A stretch of 64,000 nucleotides of DNA from NCBI RefSeq assembly GCF_932526225.1, contig NC_064048.1:10734688-10798687 (forward strand), read 5' to 3'. The stretch comes from Nematostella vectensis. Lineage: Eukaryota > Cnidaria > Anthozoa > Actiniaria > Edwardsiidae. Shown piece by piece: positions 23,857 to 33,570 of this stretch. Within the stretch, counting starts at the first letter, position 1; each line of letters starts with the position of its first letter. The translations under genes and the position numbers were made by a program. The notes beneath the pieces are model-generated. The model saw only the letters and a program-made list of their open reading frames with translations, was not told the DNA's origin and made no database searches.

Positions 23857-24243
23857 TTAACATACATAGTCTTTGAGGTGAGTAGGTGTGGTTTTGAGTC
23901 GAGTACTTCTTCGCAGAGTACTTGCAGGTTCAGAAGCTGGAAGCTCTGTCTTCTTCGGTTCCAATGAAGGTTCTGGAACTGTGATCTCAGGTTCCTTAAA
24001 TTCCTCTGGAATCTGCTTGGGTACAGTTGTTTGCATTGGAACTTGGGCCAATTCTGTTGAACTCTGAAGATCATTGGCGACTGTGGGTGTGCTTGTCCTC
24101 AGGCAAAGATGTTCAACATGTCGTCGAAACACTCCACCTGAACTGAGTTGAACGACATACGAAAACCGGTCCTGACTGTTGAATAATTGTTCCACATAAC
24201 CACTTTGGACCATATGAAAAATTCTTGACAAATACTGGGTCAT
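23857..24243 (-). pseudogene. Detached C-terminal end of the retrotransposon integrase
   Basis: Downstream of the gag-pol stop, one frame (about 24113-24301) carries NDPVFVKNFSYGPKWL and another (23857-24243) carries SYVVQLSSGGVFRRHVEHL and the terminal LRRSTRLKTTPTHLKDYVC. These are the usual end of Gypsy Pol. A deletion removed the second and third catalytic residues, and a further shift splits the remnant. Confidence 0.85.
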
Positions 24244-27200
24244 TCACTTCTGGATGGTTACTGCAGCAGTACTGGAGTTTGTCTTGAATACCTCGATCCA
24301 CTTACTATAGGCATCACCGATCACCAGGAACATGTGTCCTTCGAAAGGTCCTGCATAGTCAATATGTATGCGAGACCAAGGTCTAGACGGCCACTCCCAC
24401 GGATGTAGGGGTGCAGTAGAAGGTGCCTTAGCATTACTTTGGCAGCTTGTGCAATCTTTCACCTTTTGCTCAATATCCGCGTCCAGGCCAGGCCACCAGA
24501 AATAGCTTCGGGCTAACATTTTCATGCGAACCATTCCAGGATGTCCATCATGTAGTTCCTGGAGAAGCTTGACTCTTCCTTGAGGAGGAATGACTACGCG
24601 AGAGCCCCAGAGTAGACAGCCATCCTGACAGCTAAGTTGGTGCTTTCTATAAGAGTAGGGCTTGAACTCAATGCGATCATTTGAATTGGGCCAACCGGAC
24701 ATTACTTGGTGTCGTACTGCACTAAGAATAGGATCTTTTGAGGTCCAACGCTCAATGTCCTTGACTTTAACGGGTGTGTTGACTTCAAGATGATTCATTA
24801 CAAACATAATGTCGCCAGGCACTGGAACATTTCTGGTTTCATTTGGCAATGGCAGCCGGCTCAGGCCATCGGCATTACCATTTTTCTGGCCTTCTCGATA
24901 TACTAAAGTGTATGAGTAGCCTGACAGGAATACCGCCCACCTCAATATGCGTGGTGAGGCTGAGGTCGGTATTTGTTTAGTTGACTGTAGCAGACCCAGC
25001 AGGGGTTTGTGATCAGTGTAGATGGTAAAACTCCGTCCATATAAGTATGAGTGGAACTTCCTCACCCCGAACATGATGGCTGCTGCTCCTTTGTCGAGCT
25101 GTGAATAGTTCTTTTCGGCTGGGGACAGAGTACGTGAGGCATATGAAATAGGACGTTCAGTCCCATCATCCATCACATGTGAAATAACACAACCAAGACC
25201 ATATGGTGATGCGTCACAAGCAAGGGTTAACTCTCTTTCCAAGCTGTAATGCACTAGAAGTTGTGAAGAGTGAAGTGTGGACTTGGCTTGGTTCCAAGAT
25301 TTTTCATGTGCTTCACTCCAGTTCCAAGGTGTGTCTTTGACTAACAGCTGATGTAAAGGAGATAGTATTGTAGTGATGTTAGGTATGTAACAAGCGTAAT
25401 AGTTAAGCATGCCTAAAAAGGCTTGCAGTTCTTTCAGATTAGAAGGTCTCGGTGACTCTTGAATTGCTTTGATTTTCTCGTCAAGGGGGTGGATACCATC
25501 TTTGTCTATGCGGTGTCCCAGGTAAGTGACTTCAGGTGCTTGAAAAATGCACTTCGAACGTTTAAGACGGACGCCAGCTTTGTCCAGACGTGACAGGACT
25601 TCTGTTAGACTTTTGAGATGATCTGCTGATGTCTTCCCGGCAATGAGAATATCATCTATTCGTACTACAACATTCGGAATACCCTGCAGTAAATTTTCCA
25701 TTGTGCGTTGGAAAATCCCAGGGGCTGAGGCAATGCCGTAGCACAGTCTATTGTACTCAAATAGGCCTTTATGAGTGGTGATAGTGGTGTACTTCTTTGA
25801 TTCTTCATCTAACTCAAGTTGTTGATAAGCTTGACTCAGATCTAGTTTTGTAAACTGCACTCCACCTCCAAGTTGAGCTAGCAGATCCTCTGTTTTAGGA
25901 ATTGGGTAATTGTCAAGTTTGCTAACTTGGTTCAAAGTAACTTTGAAGTCTCCACAAATGCGTATAGACTCATCAGATTTGACAATGGGCACAATGGGTG
26001 TTGCCCATTCCGAAAATTGAACTGGACGAATTGTTCCTTCTTCTAACAAACGGTCCAATTCTCTCCCTACCTTCTGACGTCGTGCATATTCTACCGTGCG
26101 AGGTTTGAAGTACTTGGGTTTGGCTTGAGGATCAACGTATATCTTTGCTTTCACTCCTTGAATTGTCCCTAGTCCTTCCTTGAATAAATTTTCATGTTTC
26201 TTTAGCAGGTCAGACACATCAGGGGATACAACTTGAACTAGGAAAATCTCTGGCCATGACAACTTAACATGTTGTAACCAATCTCGTCCAAAGAGACTGG
26301 GCACCTTGCCTTGTACAACTATAACTGGCAAGTGTTCAAAGAAGTCCTTGTACTTGACTTCCACTACAAGCTTTCCTAAAACTGGAATTGTCTCCCCGGT
26401 GTATGTTTTCAAGGTTAGCTTGGTATCTTGCAGATTGAGAGATGAACCCTCAATGTTCTTCAATTGATCAAAAATGTCCTCTCCGATTACTGAAAGTGAT
26501 GCACCAGTGTCCAGTTCCATTTGAACTTTAAGACCATTTAATTCAACATCTACTACATACGGATTTTGGCGGTTGCCTTGACTGACAGCAAACAATGGAT
26601 ATATATCTTCATCTTCTATTTCTTTATCAGTATCCAAGACATGAATTGCTGGTTTCCCTTGTTTTGGATGGTGGTTTGAATTTGGCTTGGTTGTCTCGGA
26701 CGACTTTTTTGCTTTTTTGAGACATTTGGCAACAATATGTCCTTTCTTTTTACAATAATGGCACGTGGCCTCCTTGAAACGACATTTTGACGGGTGGTGA
26801 TTTTTTCCACAACGATAACACTCTTTATTTTCGCTTTTAGAACGCGGTAAGGGCGAAGAACTGACCTTTTTTACAGATGCAGACGTTGAACTTAACGTAG
26901 AAGGAGCAGATTGAAGATCGGCCATGTGCTGTGCGGTCGTTTCCATAGACGAAGCAATGTCGTAAGCTTTTTTGAAAGTTAAGTTCTCTTCTGATAGCAA
27001 ACGCCTTTGGATTCTTTCATTGTTAATTCCAGACACCAGACGATCACGCAGCATATTTTCCAGACTGCCACCAAAATTGCAGTATTCTGCCATGTTTCGT
27101 AGAGCCGCTACAAAGTCAGACACGTTCTCCCCGCTCAATCTGAAACGGTTATTGAACTTGTGCCGTTGCACGCTTTTACTCGGTTTTGGGTTGAAATGGC

Positions 27201-27444
27201 TCTTTACCAAGGTGCACAAGTCAGCATAAGATTTCTCTCCAGGTTTCGCTGGGGCCAGCAGATCAGACATTAATTTGTAGGTTTTTTTCCCTACCGAACT
27301 GAGGAGGATTGCACGGCGTATTTTCAAGTCATCGTCAGACGTAGTTACTCCATTTGCTTCAAAATAGAAGTTTAGACGCTCGATATACTGTTCCCATGAA
27401 TCAGAATCTCTGTCGAATTCGTCTATTTTGCCGTAGGTTGCCAT
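24244..27444 (-). CDS. Gag-Pol polyprotein of Gypsy-type retrotransposon, truncated in integrase
   Basis: A single frame of 1066 residues from the ATG at 27444 (MATYGKIDEF). In order it has a gag domain (about 1-190), two CCHC zinc knuckles (CYRCGKNHHPSKC and CHYCKKKGHIVAKC), an aspartic protease (LDTGAS), reverse transcriptase with VVRIDDIL in place of the usual YVDD, RNase H (LACDASPYGLGC...TDHKPLLGLL), and the integrase HHCC finger (HDGHPG...CTSCQ). The integrase core begins with the first catalytic Asp region (HIDYAGPF) and then ends at TGA 24244-24246 after TAAVTIQK. The rest of the core is missing, so the product could not integrate on its own. Gag and pol are fused in one frame with no visible frameshift site. 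Confidence 0.95.
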   Translation of the reverse strand: MATYGKIDEFDRDSDSWEQYIERLNFYFEANGVTTSDDDLKIRRAILLSSVGKKTYKLMSDLLAPAKPGEKSYADLCTLVKSHFNPKPSKSVQRHKFNNRFRLSGENVSDFVAALRNMAEYCNFGGSLENMLRDRLVSGINNERIQRRLLSEENLTFKKAYDIASSMETTAQHMADLQSAPSTLSSTSASVKKVSSSPLPRSKSENKECYRCGKNHHPSKCRFKEATCHYCKKKGHIVAKCLKKAKKSSETTKPNSNHHPKQGKPAIHVLDTDKEIEDEDIYPLFAVSQGNRQNPYVVDVELNGLKVQMELDTGASLSVIGEDIFDQLKNIEGSSLNLQDTKLTLKTYTGETIPVLGKLVVEVKYKDFFEHLPVIVVQGKVPSLFGRDWLQHVKLSWPEIFLVQVVSPDVSDLLKKHENLFKEGLGTIQGVKAKIYVDPQAKPKYFKPRTVEYARRQKVGRELDRLLEEGTIRPVQFSEWATPIVPIVKSDESIRICGDFKVTLNQVSKLDNYPIPKTEDLLAQLGGGVQFTKLDLSQAYQQLELDEESKKYTTITTHKGLFEYNRLCYGIASAPGIFQRTMENLLQGIPNVVVRIDDILIAGKTSADHLKSLTEVLSRLDKAGVRLKRSKCIFQAPEVTYLGHRIDKDGIHPLDEKIKAIQESPRPSNLKELQAFLGMLNYYACYIPNITTILSPLHQLLVKDTPWNWSEAHEKSWNQAKSTLHSSQLLVHYSLERELTLACDASPYGLGCVISHVMDDGTERPISYASRTLSPAEKNYSQLDKGAAAIMFGVRKFHSYLYGRSFTIYTDHKPLLGLLQSTKQIPTSASPRILRWAVFLSGYSYTLVYREGQKNGNADGLSRLPLPNETRNVPVPGDIMFVMNHLEVNTPVKVKDIERWTSKDPILSAVRHQVMSGWPNSNDRIEFKPYSYRKHQLSCQDGCLLWGSRVVIPPQGRVKLLQELHDGHPGMVRMKMLARSYFWWPGLDADIEQKVKDCTSCQSNAKAPSTAPLHPWEWPSRPWSRIHIDYAGPFEGHMFLVIGDAYSKWIEVFKTNSSTAAVTIQK

Positions 27445-27469
27445 TTCCGAAATCCTCGTCGCCAAAAAA

Positions 27470-27592
27470 TGTAATGTATTTGAGAAAAACCTTAGGATCA
27501 AAACGAATAAACAGTAATGGCGGACTCTCGTTGTTTATTGCTGTTACCCAGAAAACCTTGCGGTCATACAAACAGGAATCCCAAACATTACA
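27470..27592 (-). repeat. 5' LTR of the Gypsy-type element
   Basis: Identical partner of 23549-23671. At 123 bp it is unusually short for a Gypsy LTR. It should carry the element's promoter, but I saw no strong TATA box. Confidence 0.95.
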
Positions 27593-27597
27593 GTCAA

Positions 27598-28214
<617 letters not shown>

Positions 28215-28299
28215 TGGATATACGCACGCTAAGAATGGACCATTCCTTCAAATTTCGCACTTTCAAATTCAAGTTATGGAGGGACAGGCACCGCCCCTC

Positions 28300-29965
28300 T
28301 CCTCTCGCATGATGTAGATGTCAACGTTTTGTGTTAGGGTTAACCCTATTCAGACTGGGGGGGCTCTTTAATCCCCCACTCCTCTCGCATGATGTAGATG
28401 TCAACGTTTTATGTTAGGGTTAACCCTATTCAGACTGGGGGGTCCCTTTAAGCCCCCCCCTCCTCTCGCATGATGTAGATGTCAACGTTTTGTGTTAGGG
28501 TTAACCCTATTCAGACTGGGGGGGGGGGGGGGCTCTTTAATCCCCCACTCCTCTCGCATGATGTAGATGTCAACGTTTTGTGTTAGGGTTAACCCTATTC
28601 AGACTGGGGGGGGGGGGGGGCTCTTTAATCCCCCCCTCCTCTCGCATGATGTAAATGTCAACGTTTTGTTTTAGGGTTAACCCTATTGAGACTGGGGGGT
28701 CTCTTTAACCCCCCCCCCCCCTCCTCTCGCATGGTGTAGATGTCAACGTTTTGTGTTAGGATTAACCCTATTCAGACTGGGGGGTCTCTTTAAGCTCCCC
28801 CCTCCTCTCACATGATGTAGATGTCAACGTTTTGTGTTAGGGTTAACCCTATTCAGACTGGGGGTTCTCTTTAAGCCCCCCTCCTCTCGCATGATGTAGA
28901 TGTCAACGTTTTGTGTTAGGGTTAACCCTATTGAGACTGGGGGGTCTCTTTAACCCCCCCCCCCTCCTCTCGCATGGTGTAGATGTCAACGTTTTGTGTT
29001 AGGATTAACCCTATTTAGACTGGGGGGTCTCTTTAAGCTCCCCCCTCCTCTCACATGATGTAGATGTCAACGTTTTGTGTTAGGGTTAACCCTATTCAGA
29101 CTGGGGGGTCTCTTTAAGCTCCCCCCTCCTCTCGCATGATGTAGATGTCAACGTTTTGTGTTAGGGTTAACCCTATTCAGACTGGGGGGTCTCTTTAACC
29201 CCCCCCCCCCCTCCTCTCGCATGATGTAGATGTCAACGTTTTGTGTTAGGGTTAACCCTATTCAGACTGGGGGGTCTCTTTAAGCTCCCCCCTCCTCTCA
29301 CATGATGTAGATGTCAACGTTTTGTGTTAGGGTTAACCCTATTTAGACTGGGGGGGCTCTTTAAGTCCCCCCCTCCTCTCGCATGATGTAGATGTCAACG
29401 TTTTGTGTTAGGGTTAAACCTTTTTAGACTGGGAAGGGGGTCTCTTTAACCCCCCCCCCCTCTCGCATGGTGTAGATGTCAACGTTTTGTGTTAGGGTTA
29501 ACCCTATTCAGACTGGGGGGTCTCTTTAAGCCCCCCCCCCTCCTCTCGCATGATGTAGATGTCAACGTTTTGTGTTAGGGTTAACCCTATTCAGACTGGG
29601 GGGTCTCTTTAAGCTCCCCCCTCCTCTCACATGATGTAGATGTCAACGTTTTGTGTTAGGGTTAACCCTATTCAGACTGGGGGGGCTCTTTAAGCCCCCC
29701 CCTCTTCTCGCATGATGTAGATGTCAACGTTTCGTGTTAGGGTTAACCCTATTCAGACTGGGGGGGGGGGGGCTCTTTAATCCCCCACTCCTCTCGCATG
29801 ATGTAGATGTCAACGTTTTGTGTTAGGGTTAACCCTATTCAGACTGGGGGGGCTCTTTAACCCCCCCCCTCCTCTCGCATGATGTAGATGTCAACGTTTT
29901 GTGTTAGGGTTAACCCTGTTCAGACTGGGGGGGGGGGGGGGAGGGGGCTCTTTAAGCTCCCCCTC
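28300..29965. repeat. About 83-bp satellite, about 20 copies, with telomere-like palindrome
   Basis: Each unit reads CTCCTCTCGCATGATG, GTAGATGTCAACGTTTTG, then TGTTAGGGTTAACCCTA, TTCAGACTGG, a G run, TCTCTTTAA and a C run. TAGGGTTAACCCTA is a perfect 14-bp palindrome in nearly every copy. It places TTAGGG and CCCTAA-like words head to head. The G run and following C run can form a second hairpin, and their lengths differ between copies. Confidence 0.97.
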
Positions 29966-30025
29966 AGGGAAAATTGGTATAACTTCTGAACCATAGAAGC
30001 TAAAAGGCTAAAACTTGATGTCTTT

Positions 30026-30714
30026 TTCAAAAATCTATCTGCGGACGTTTTGATGACATTGACAATTCGAGGAGACGCTCCATGTTACCATGGCCATTAC
30101 CATGGCCATACCATTTATATTTTGGTCCTGTTTCTCAGATTTAAATGCCTCTTTTGACTTTATAAGTTTGTTTAGGTGACAAGTTTCACAACAGCGCTAG
30201 AATTTTTTACCTCGGATATTTGTGGGGGAGGGTTGGGTACATTTTGCTCCCTCGAAGCTTGCTAAAAATGTCACTAGATGTATTAGATAATATTATGCAT
30301 TTATCATTACTAAGAGCAGTAATACATGCATGCAAATACTTTTTTGTAATGATTACATATTTTTTTTCTTTTGCAAAAATCATAAGAATCCAAAATTTTT
30401 CCAAAAAATTGATCATAAACGTTTTTTTTTTGCATTGTAAAGCCGTTAAAAGGTTGATTTTGACATATCTAAATGATGTAAAATGATATCAACCCGATTT
30501 CAACCCGATATAATTTAGGCAATATTTGAAAGAATATCTAGACATCGTATTTATTCATTATTACGTCATAATTGATTCGACCACACCTAAAATAGAGCGT
30601 GACGATTCGTTGCATGTGGTGATTATTGTGTGTACGTTTGATGGTAATAGCCTAAGCGGTTCATGAAATACTTTTAGCCTCCCCCTCCCCCTCCAGTCAC
30701 AGACAGCTCAAAAT
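30026..30714. other. No gene recognised
   Basis: AT-rich with short frames. CATGGCCATTACCATGGCCATACC near 30088 is a small repeated word. Nothing else stands out. Confidence 0.35.
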
Positions 30715-30950
30715 AACCCAGTCTGAATAGTGTTAATGTAATAACTGCCGCTTAATGTAACACTAACGCTTAATTCAGTGTAACACTAACGCTAAATGTA
30801 AGAACAAATCAACGCTTAAGGCAATAAAACAGTTAACGCTTAACCCTATTCAGACTGGGGGGGGGAGGGGGGGGGGGGTTAAGCCCCCTTCCGAGAAAAT
30901 GGCTTTCTGAACAATAGCATAGCTAAGAGGCTAAAACTTTTTTTTTAAGG
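30715..30950. repeat. Relic related to the 83-bp satellite in inverted arrangement
   Basis: CCCAGTCTGAATAGTGTTAA near 30718 is the inverted counterpart of TTAACCCTATTCAGACTGGG near 30841. The right copy is followed by a G-rich run and GAGAAAATGG...GGCTAAAAC, which matches the sequence after the satellite at about 29968-30025. This looks like the ancestral hairpin element from which the satellite unit was drawn. Confidence 0.7.
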
Positions 30951-31342
30951 TAAGTTTTCCTTAAAAAAATGTTTGCGGTGCGTATCGCATGTTTGTGGTG
31001 CGTGTCTCATGCATTTCTTAGCATACGCTGCAATAAAAGTAAATACGACTGTTTGTTGTGCAATAAACCTTATTGGATATAGAATTTTATAATCAGCTAT
31101 TTACAGGTTCCCTTATTCTCATATTATTTGTGAAGTTTGGACCTATTCCAAATCCTTCTAAATCTAGTACAAAGTCTCTAAAGCTTATGGAAATGATGAA
31201 GTTTTTGTATTGATAAATATGATGAAAAGGCCTGAATACAAGGGTAAACGAAATAGGCCAATATGATGTCTGTCTGAGTTATCACTCGTTCAATTTCATT
31301 GTTTGATGGCCGTTCATAAACAGTGTATGTATCACTAGGGAA

Positions 31343-31415
31343 GATGGCGCGATAGCTCAATGGAATCGTCTCTATCTCTCACGCAAGAGGACCAGGGTTC
31401 GAACCCGGGTCAAGT
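31343..31415 (+). mobile_element. tRNA-derived SINE head (A and B boxes intact)
   Basis: TAGCTCAATGG is a perfect Pol III A box and GGTTCGAACCC a perfect B box, about 40 bases apart, in a 73-base tRNA-like segment that starts GATGGCGCG. The acceptor arms do not pair well and a non-tRNA body follows (AAAACCTGAATCTTCATATTGGGC), which favours a SINE over a functional tRNA. Confidence 0.65.
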
Positions 31416-31483
31416 CAGCTTGGTAGTGTAAAAACCTGAATCTTCATATTGGGCACTGTGAGCCCCTCGTCTTCTCGGATGAG

Positions 31484-31902
31484 GACATAGAGGTCCCGTC
31501 TCTCACCATAACATAGAGGTCCCGTCTCTCACCATAACATAGAGGTCCCGTCTCTCACCATAACATAGAGGTCCCGTCTCTCACCATAACATAGAGATCC
31601 TGTCTCTCACCATAACATAGAGGTCCCGTCTCTCACCATAACATAGAGGTCCCGTCTCTCACCATAACATAGAGGTCCCGTCTGTCACCATAACATAGAG
31701 GTCCCGTCTCTGACCATAACATAGAGGTCCCGTCTCTCACCATAACATAGAGATCCCGTCTCTCACCATAACATAGAGGTCCCGTCTCTCACCATAACAT
31801 AGAGGTCCCGTCTCTCACCATAACATAGAGGTCCCGTCTCTCACCATAACATAGAGGTCCCATCTCTCACCATAACATAGAGGTCCCGTCTCTCACCATA
31901 AC
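31484..31902. repeat. 26-bp minisatellite (ACATAGAGGTCCCGTCTCTCACCATA), about 16 copies
   Basis: Nearly uniform units with rare changes (GATCC, CTGTCACC, CTGACC, CCATC). The array begins in the body of the SINE-like element, whose own sequence GGACATAGAGGTCCCGTC supplies the first unit, so it apparently arose by expansion of SINE sequence. Confidence 0.95.
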
Positions 31903-32170
31903 TTAAAAACCTGTATTTGGAAGTGAAAGTACCGCCATGGATGCTGGTTTCATCGTACATATCTTCTTCAAGAGGCAGTTGGTGCAAGAGGACAGGAGAC
32001 TCTCCACAATAGGGACAGTGGATCCCTCGTCTAACCCCTCGTCTTCTTTTATAAGGGCGTTAACACAGGGTTTTTGTGTCGCACCGCAACTCATTAACCT
32101 GTATTGGACGTGAAGGCATCACTATGGACGCTGGTCCCATGGTACGTATCCTATTCTTCTTGCTTTTATG
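31903..32170. repeat. Diverged tandem duplication after the 26-bp array
   Basis: AACCTGTATTTGGAAGTGAAAG...ATGGATGCTGGTTTCAT...TACATATC at about 31909 recurs as AACCTGTATTGGACGTGAAGG...ATGGACGCTGGTCCCAT...TACGTATCC at about 32095. It is probably SINE-tail material. Confidence 0.65.
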
Positions 32171-32502
32171 GATAAATAATATAAGATTTTTACTGCCGTT
32201 CTCTGCTTGCACAGAATGCATTTTATGAAACAGTTGTATGTTCATAGTATTTCTTGGGACTCAAAGTAATAGCCGGTTTGCACCTGGCAGATTAGTTACT
32301 TTTTTGAGTGGCAATTTCAAGCCAAAATATAGATAGACATGGCTGCGCCCGTCACACCTTAGTCTTTCTCAGCGCCAAATAGGTAGGTTTTTGTTGTTAT
32401 TTTGTCGCAAATGATCCGCGCTTTTTCGCCCAATAACGTTATTTCTTAGTGCGAGTTGCCTATTGTCAATTGGACGTCGTCGTTTCCCTACATGTTTTGT
32501 CA

Positions 32503-33570
32503 TCACATAGAATGGGCCCCATTCCTAGTTCGAGTCTCCCCGCTTTGGGAGTTCCCACCTTCAGTACCCACCACAGGGTGCCCAATCCTGTCTAGCTCCA
32601 ATTCTCCCGGCTCCAGTCTTTGTCTTTGTTGACATGAAAGAATCTTGACAAATTCCCTTCTGAAGGAGCGGTTCAGCGCACCATAGACGAACGGCGTGCA
32701 CGCACTACTCAGGGCGACAAGGCAGTTCAAAACACGTGCGGCGATTATCGGCACTGAGCCCACAATCGCACGGACGATCAGCAGTGCTACGGAGACAGGC
32801 AACCAGCAGATGAGAAATGCGAAAACGAGGGTGAATAAAGTGCGGGTGATTTTCACTTCCTCGACGCTCAGCCTGAGCTCGCTGCGCTGATTTCGCACGT
32901 TTAAGGAACTCGTGACGTTGCGTCGATGTTTGCGCACGCGCAGAGATACGGCGGTGTAACAGAATATGATGAGGAGCATGGGGAGAGCGATGAACACCAG
33001 GGTGGCGAAGAGCGTGTATGGAGACTGCGCGCGCATGTTGTAGAAACTCATAGAGCAGCCAGCGGTCTGGGAACTAAATGTGAACTGCGCATACCCAAGA
33101 ACAGACGGTAATAAGCGGACGAGCGCTGGGAAAACCCAAATAAAAGCCAAGAAAATGAAACACTTCCGAACCGTAAAATGTTTTCTGTACACTTTCGGGC
33201 GACAGATTCTGAGATAGCGATTCAAGGCAATGAGTGAAATAGTGTATATTGAGACGTACACGAGAAACTTGCTGCAGAATCCGTATAACTGACAACCGAG
33301 GCTTCCGTATACCCAGCGCCCGAGAGCAGACGTCCCGGCAGCCATTGGGAGTGTAATGCATGCTGTCAGGAGATCAGTGGTCGAGAGGGCGACCACTAGC
33401 ATGTTAGTGATACTACGCATGCGCGGGTTGCGATACACGACGATACAGATCAATAGATTTCCTACGAAGATGACGATGTCTAGCGTGACGTATGCAGTGG
33501 TTTCTATGACAACCCAGGTTAAGGAGCGAGGTTGTAGCTCCAGTGACATTGCGGGCTCGCTTTGTAACAT
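32503..33570 (-). CDS. Class A G protein-coupled receptor, melatonin-receptor-like
   Basis: One exon of 355 residues from the ATG at 33570, with seven hydrophobic segments. TM1 has GN (37-38). TM2 has LSTTD with Asp66. The extracellular disulfide pair is probably Cys93 and Cys172. TM3 ends NRY (117-119) rather than DRY. TM4 has Trp145, TM6 has CWLP (255-258), and TM7 has TPFVY (292-296) instead of NPxxY, followed by ALNRSFRREF. NRY together with a non-consensus TM7 and a YG-LN--FRREF end recalls melatonin receptors. There is no retinal-binding Lys in TM7, so it is not an opsin. Lack of introns is common among cnidarian receptors of this class. It would act at the plasma membrane, and the ligand cannot be inferred. 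The 45-residue tail is Glu/Gly-rich with no palmitoylation motif beyond Cys313. Confidence 0.9.
   Translation of the reverse strand: MLQSEPAMSLELQPRSLTWVVIETTAYVTLDIVIFVGNLLICIVVYRNPRMRSITNMLVVALSTTDLLTACITLPMAAGTSALGRWVYGSLGCQLYGFCSKFLVYVSIYTISLIALNRYLRICRPKVYRKHFTVRKCFIFLAFIWVFPALVRLLPSVLGYAQFTFSSQTAGCSMSFYNMRAQSPYTLFATLVFIALPMLLIIFCYTAVSLRVRKHRRNVTSSLNVRNQRSELRLSVEEVKITRTLFTLVFAFLICWLPVSVALLIVRAIVGSVPIIAARVLNCLVALSSACTPFVYGALNRSFRREFVKILSCQQRQRLEPGELELDRIGHPVVGTEGGNSQSGETRTRNGAHSM

Larger units (their letters stand above)
23549..27592 (-). mobile_element. Ty3/Gypsy-type LTR retrotransposon, 4044 bp, identical 123-bp LTRs, TSD GTCAA
   Basis: Direct repeats at 23549-23671 and 27470-27592 appear identical, begin TGTAATGT and end ACATTACA. 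They are flanked by GTCAA at 23544-23548 and again at 27593-27597, a 5-bp target duplication. On the minus strand the 5' LTR is followed a few bases later by TGGCGACGAGGATT, a primer-binding-site candidate. The 3' LTR is preceded by purine-rich GGGTGGGGCAGTA, a polypurine-tract candidate. Identical LTRs mean a recent insertion or recent gene conversion. The internal region codes for gag-pol but lacks most of the integrase core, so this copy is a non-autonomous deletion derivative. Confidence 0.97.

Noticed and set aside
24244..27592. Endogenous retrovirus with envelope gene
   Set aside because: No envelope-like frame lies between the pol remnant and the 3' LTR; the element is an ordinary Gypsy-type retrotransposon.
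31343..31415. Functional tRNA gene
   Set aside because: Pol III boxes are intact, but acceptor and anticodon stems do not pair properly and a SINE-like body follows.
32503..33570. Opsin
   Set aside because: No retinal-attachment Lys in TM7 and the motifs fit the melatonin-receptor side of class A.
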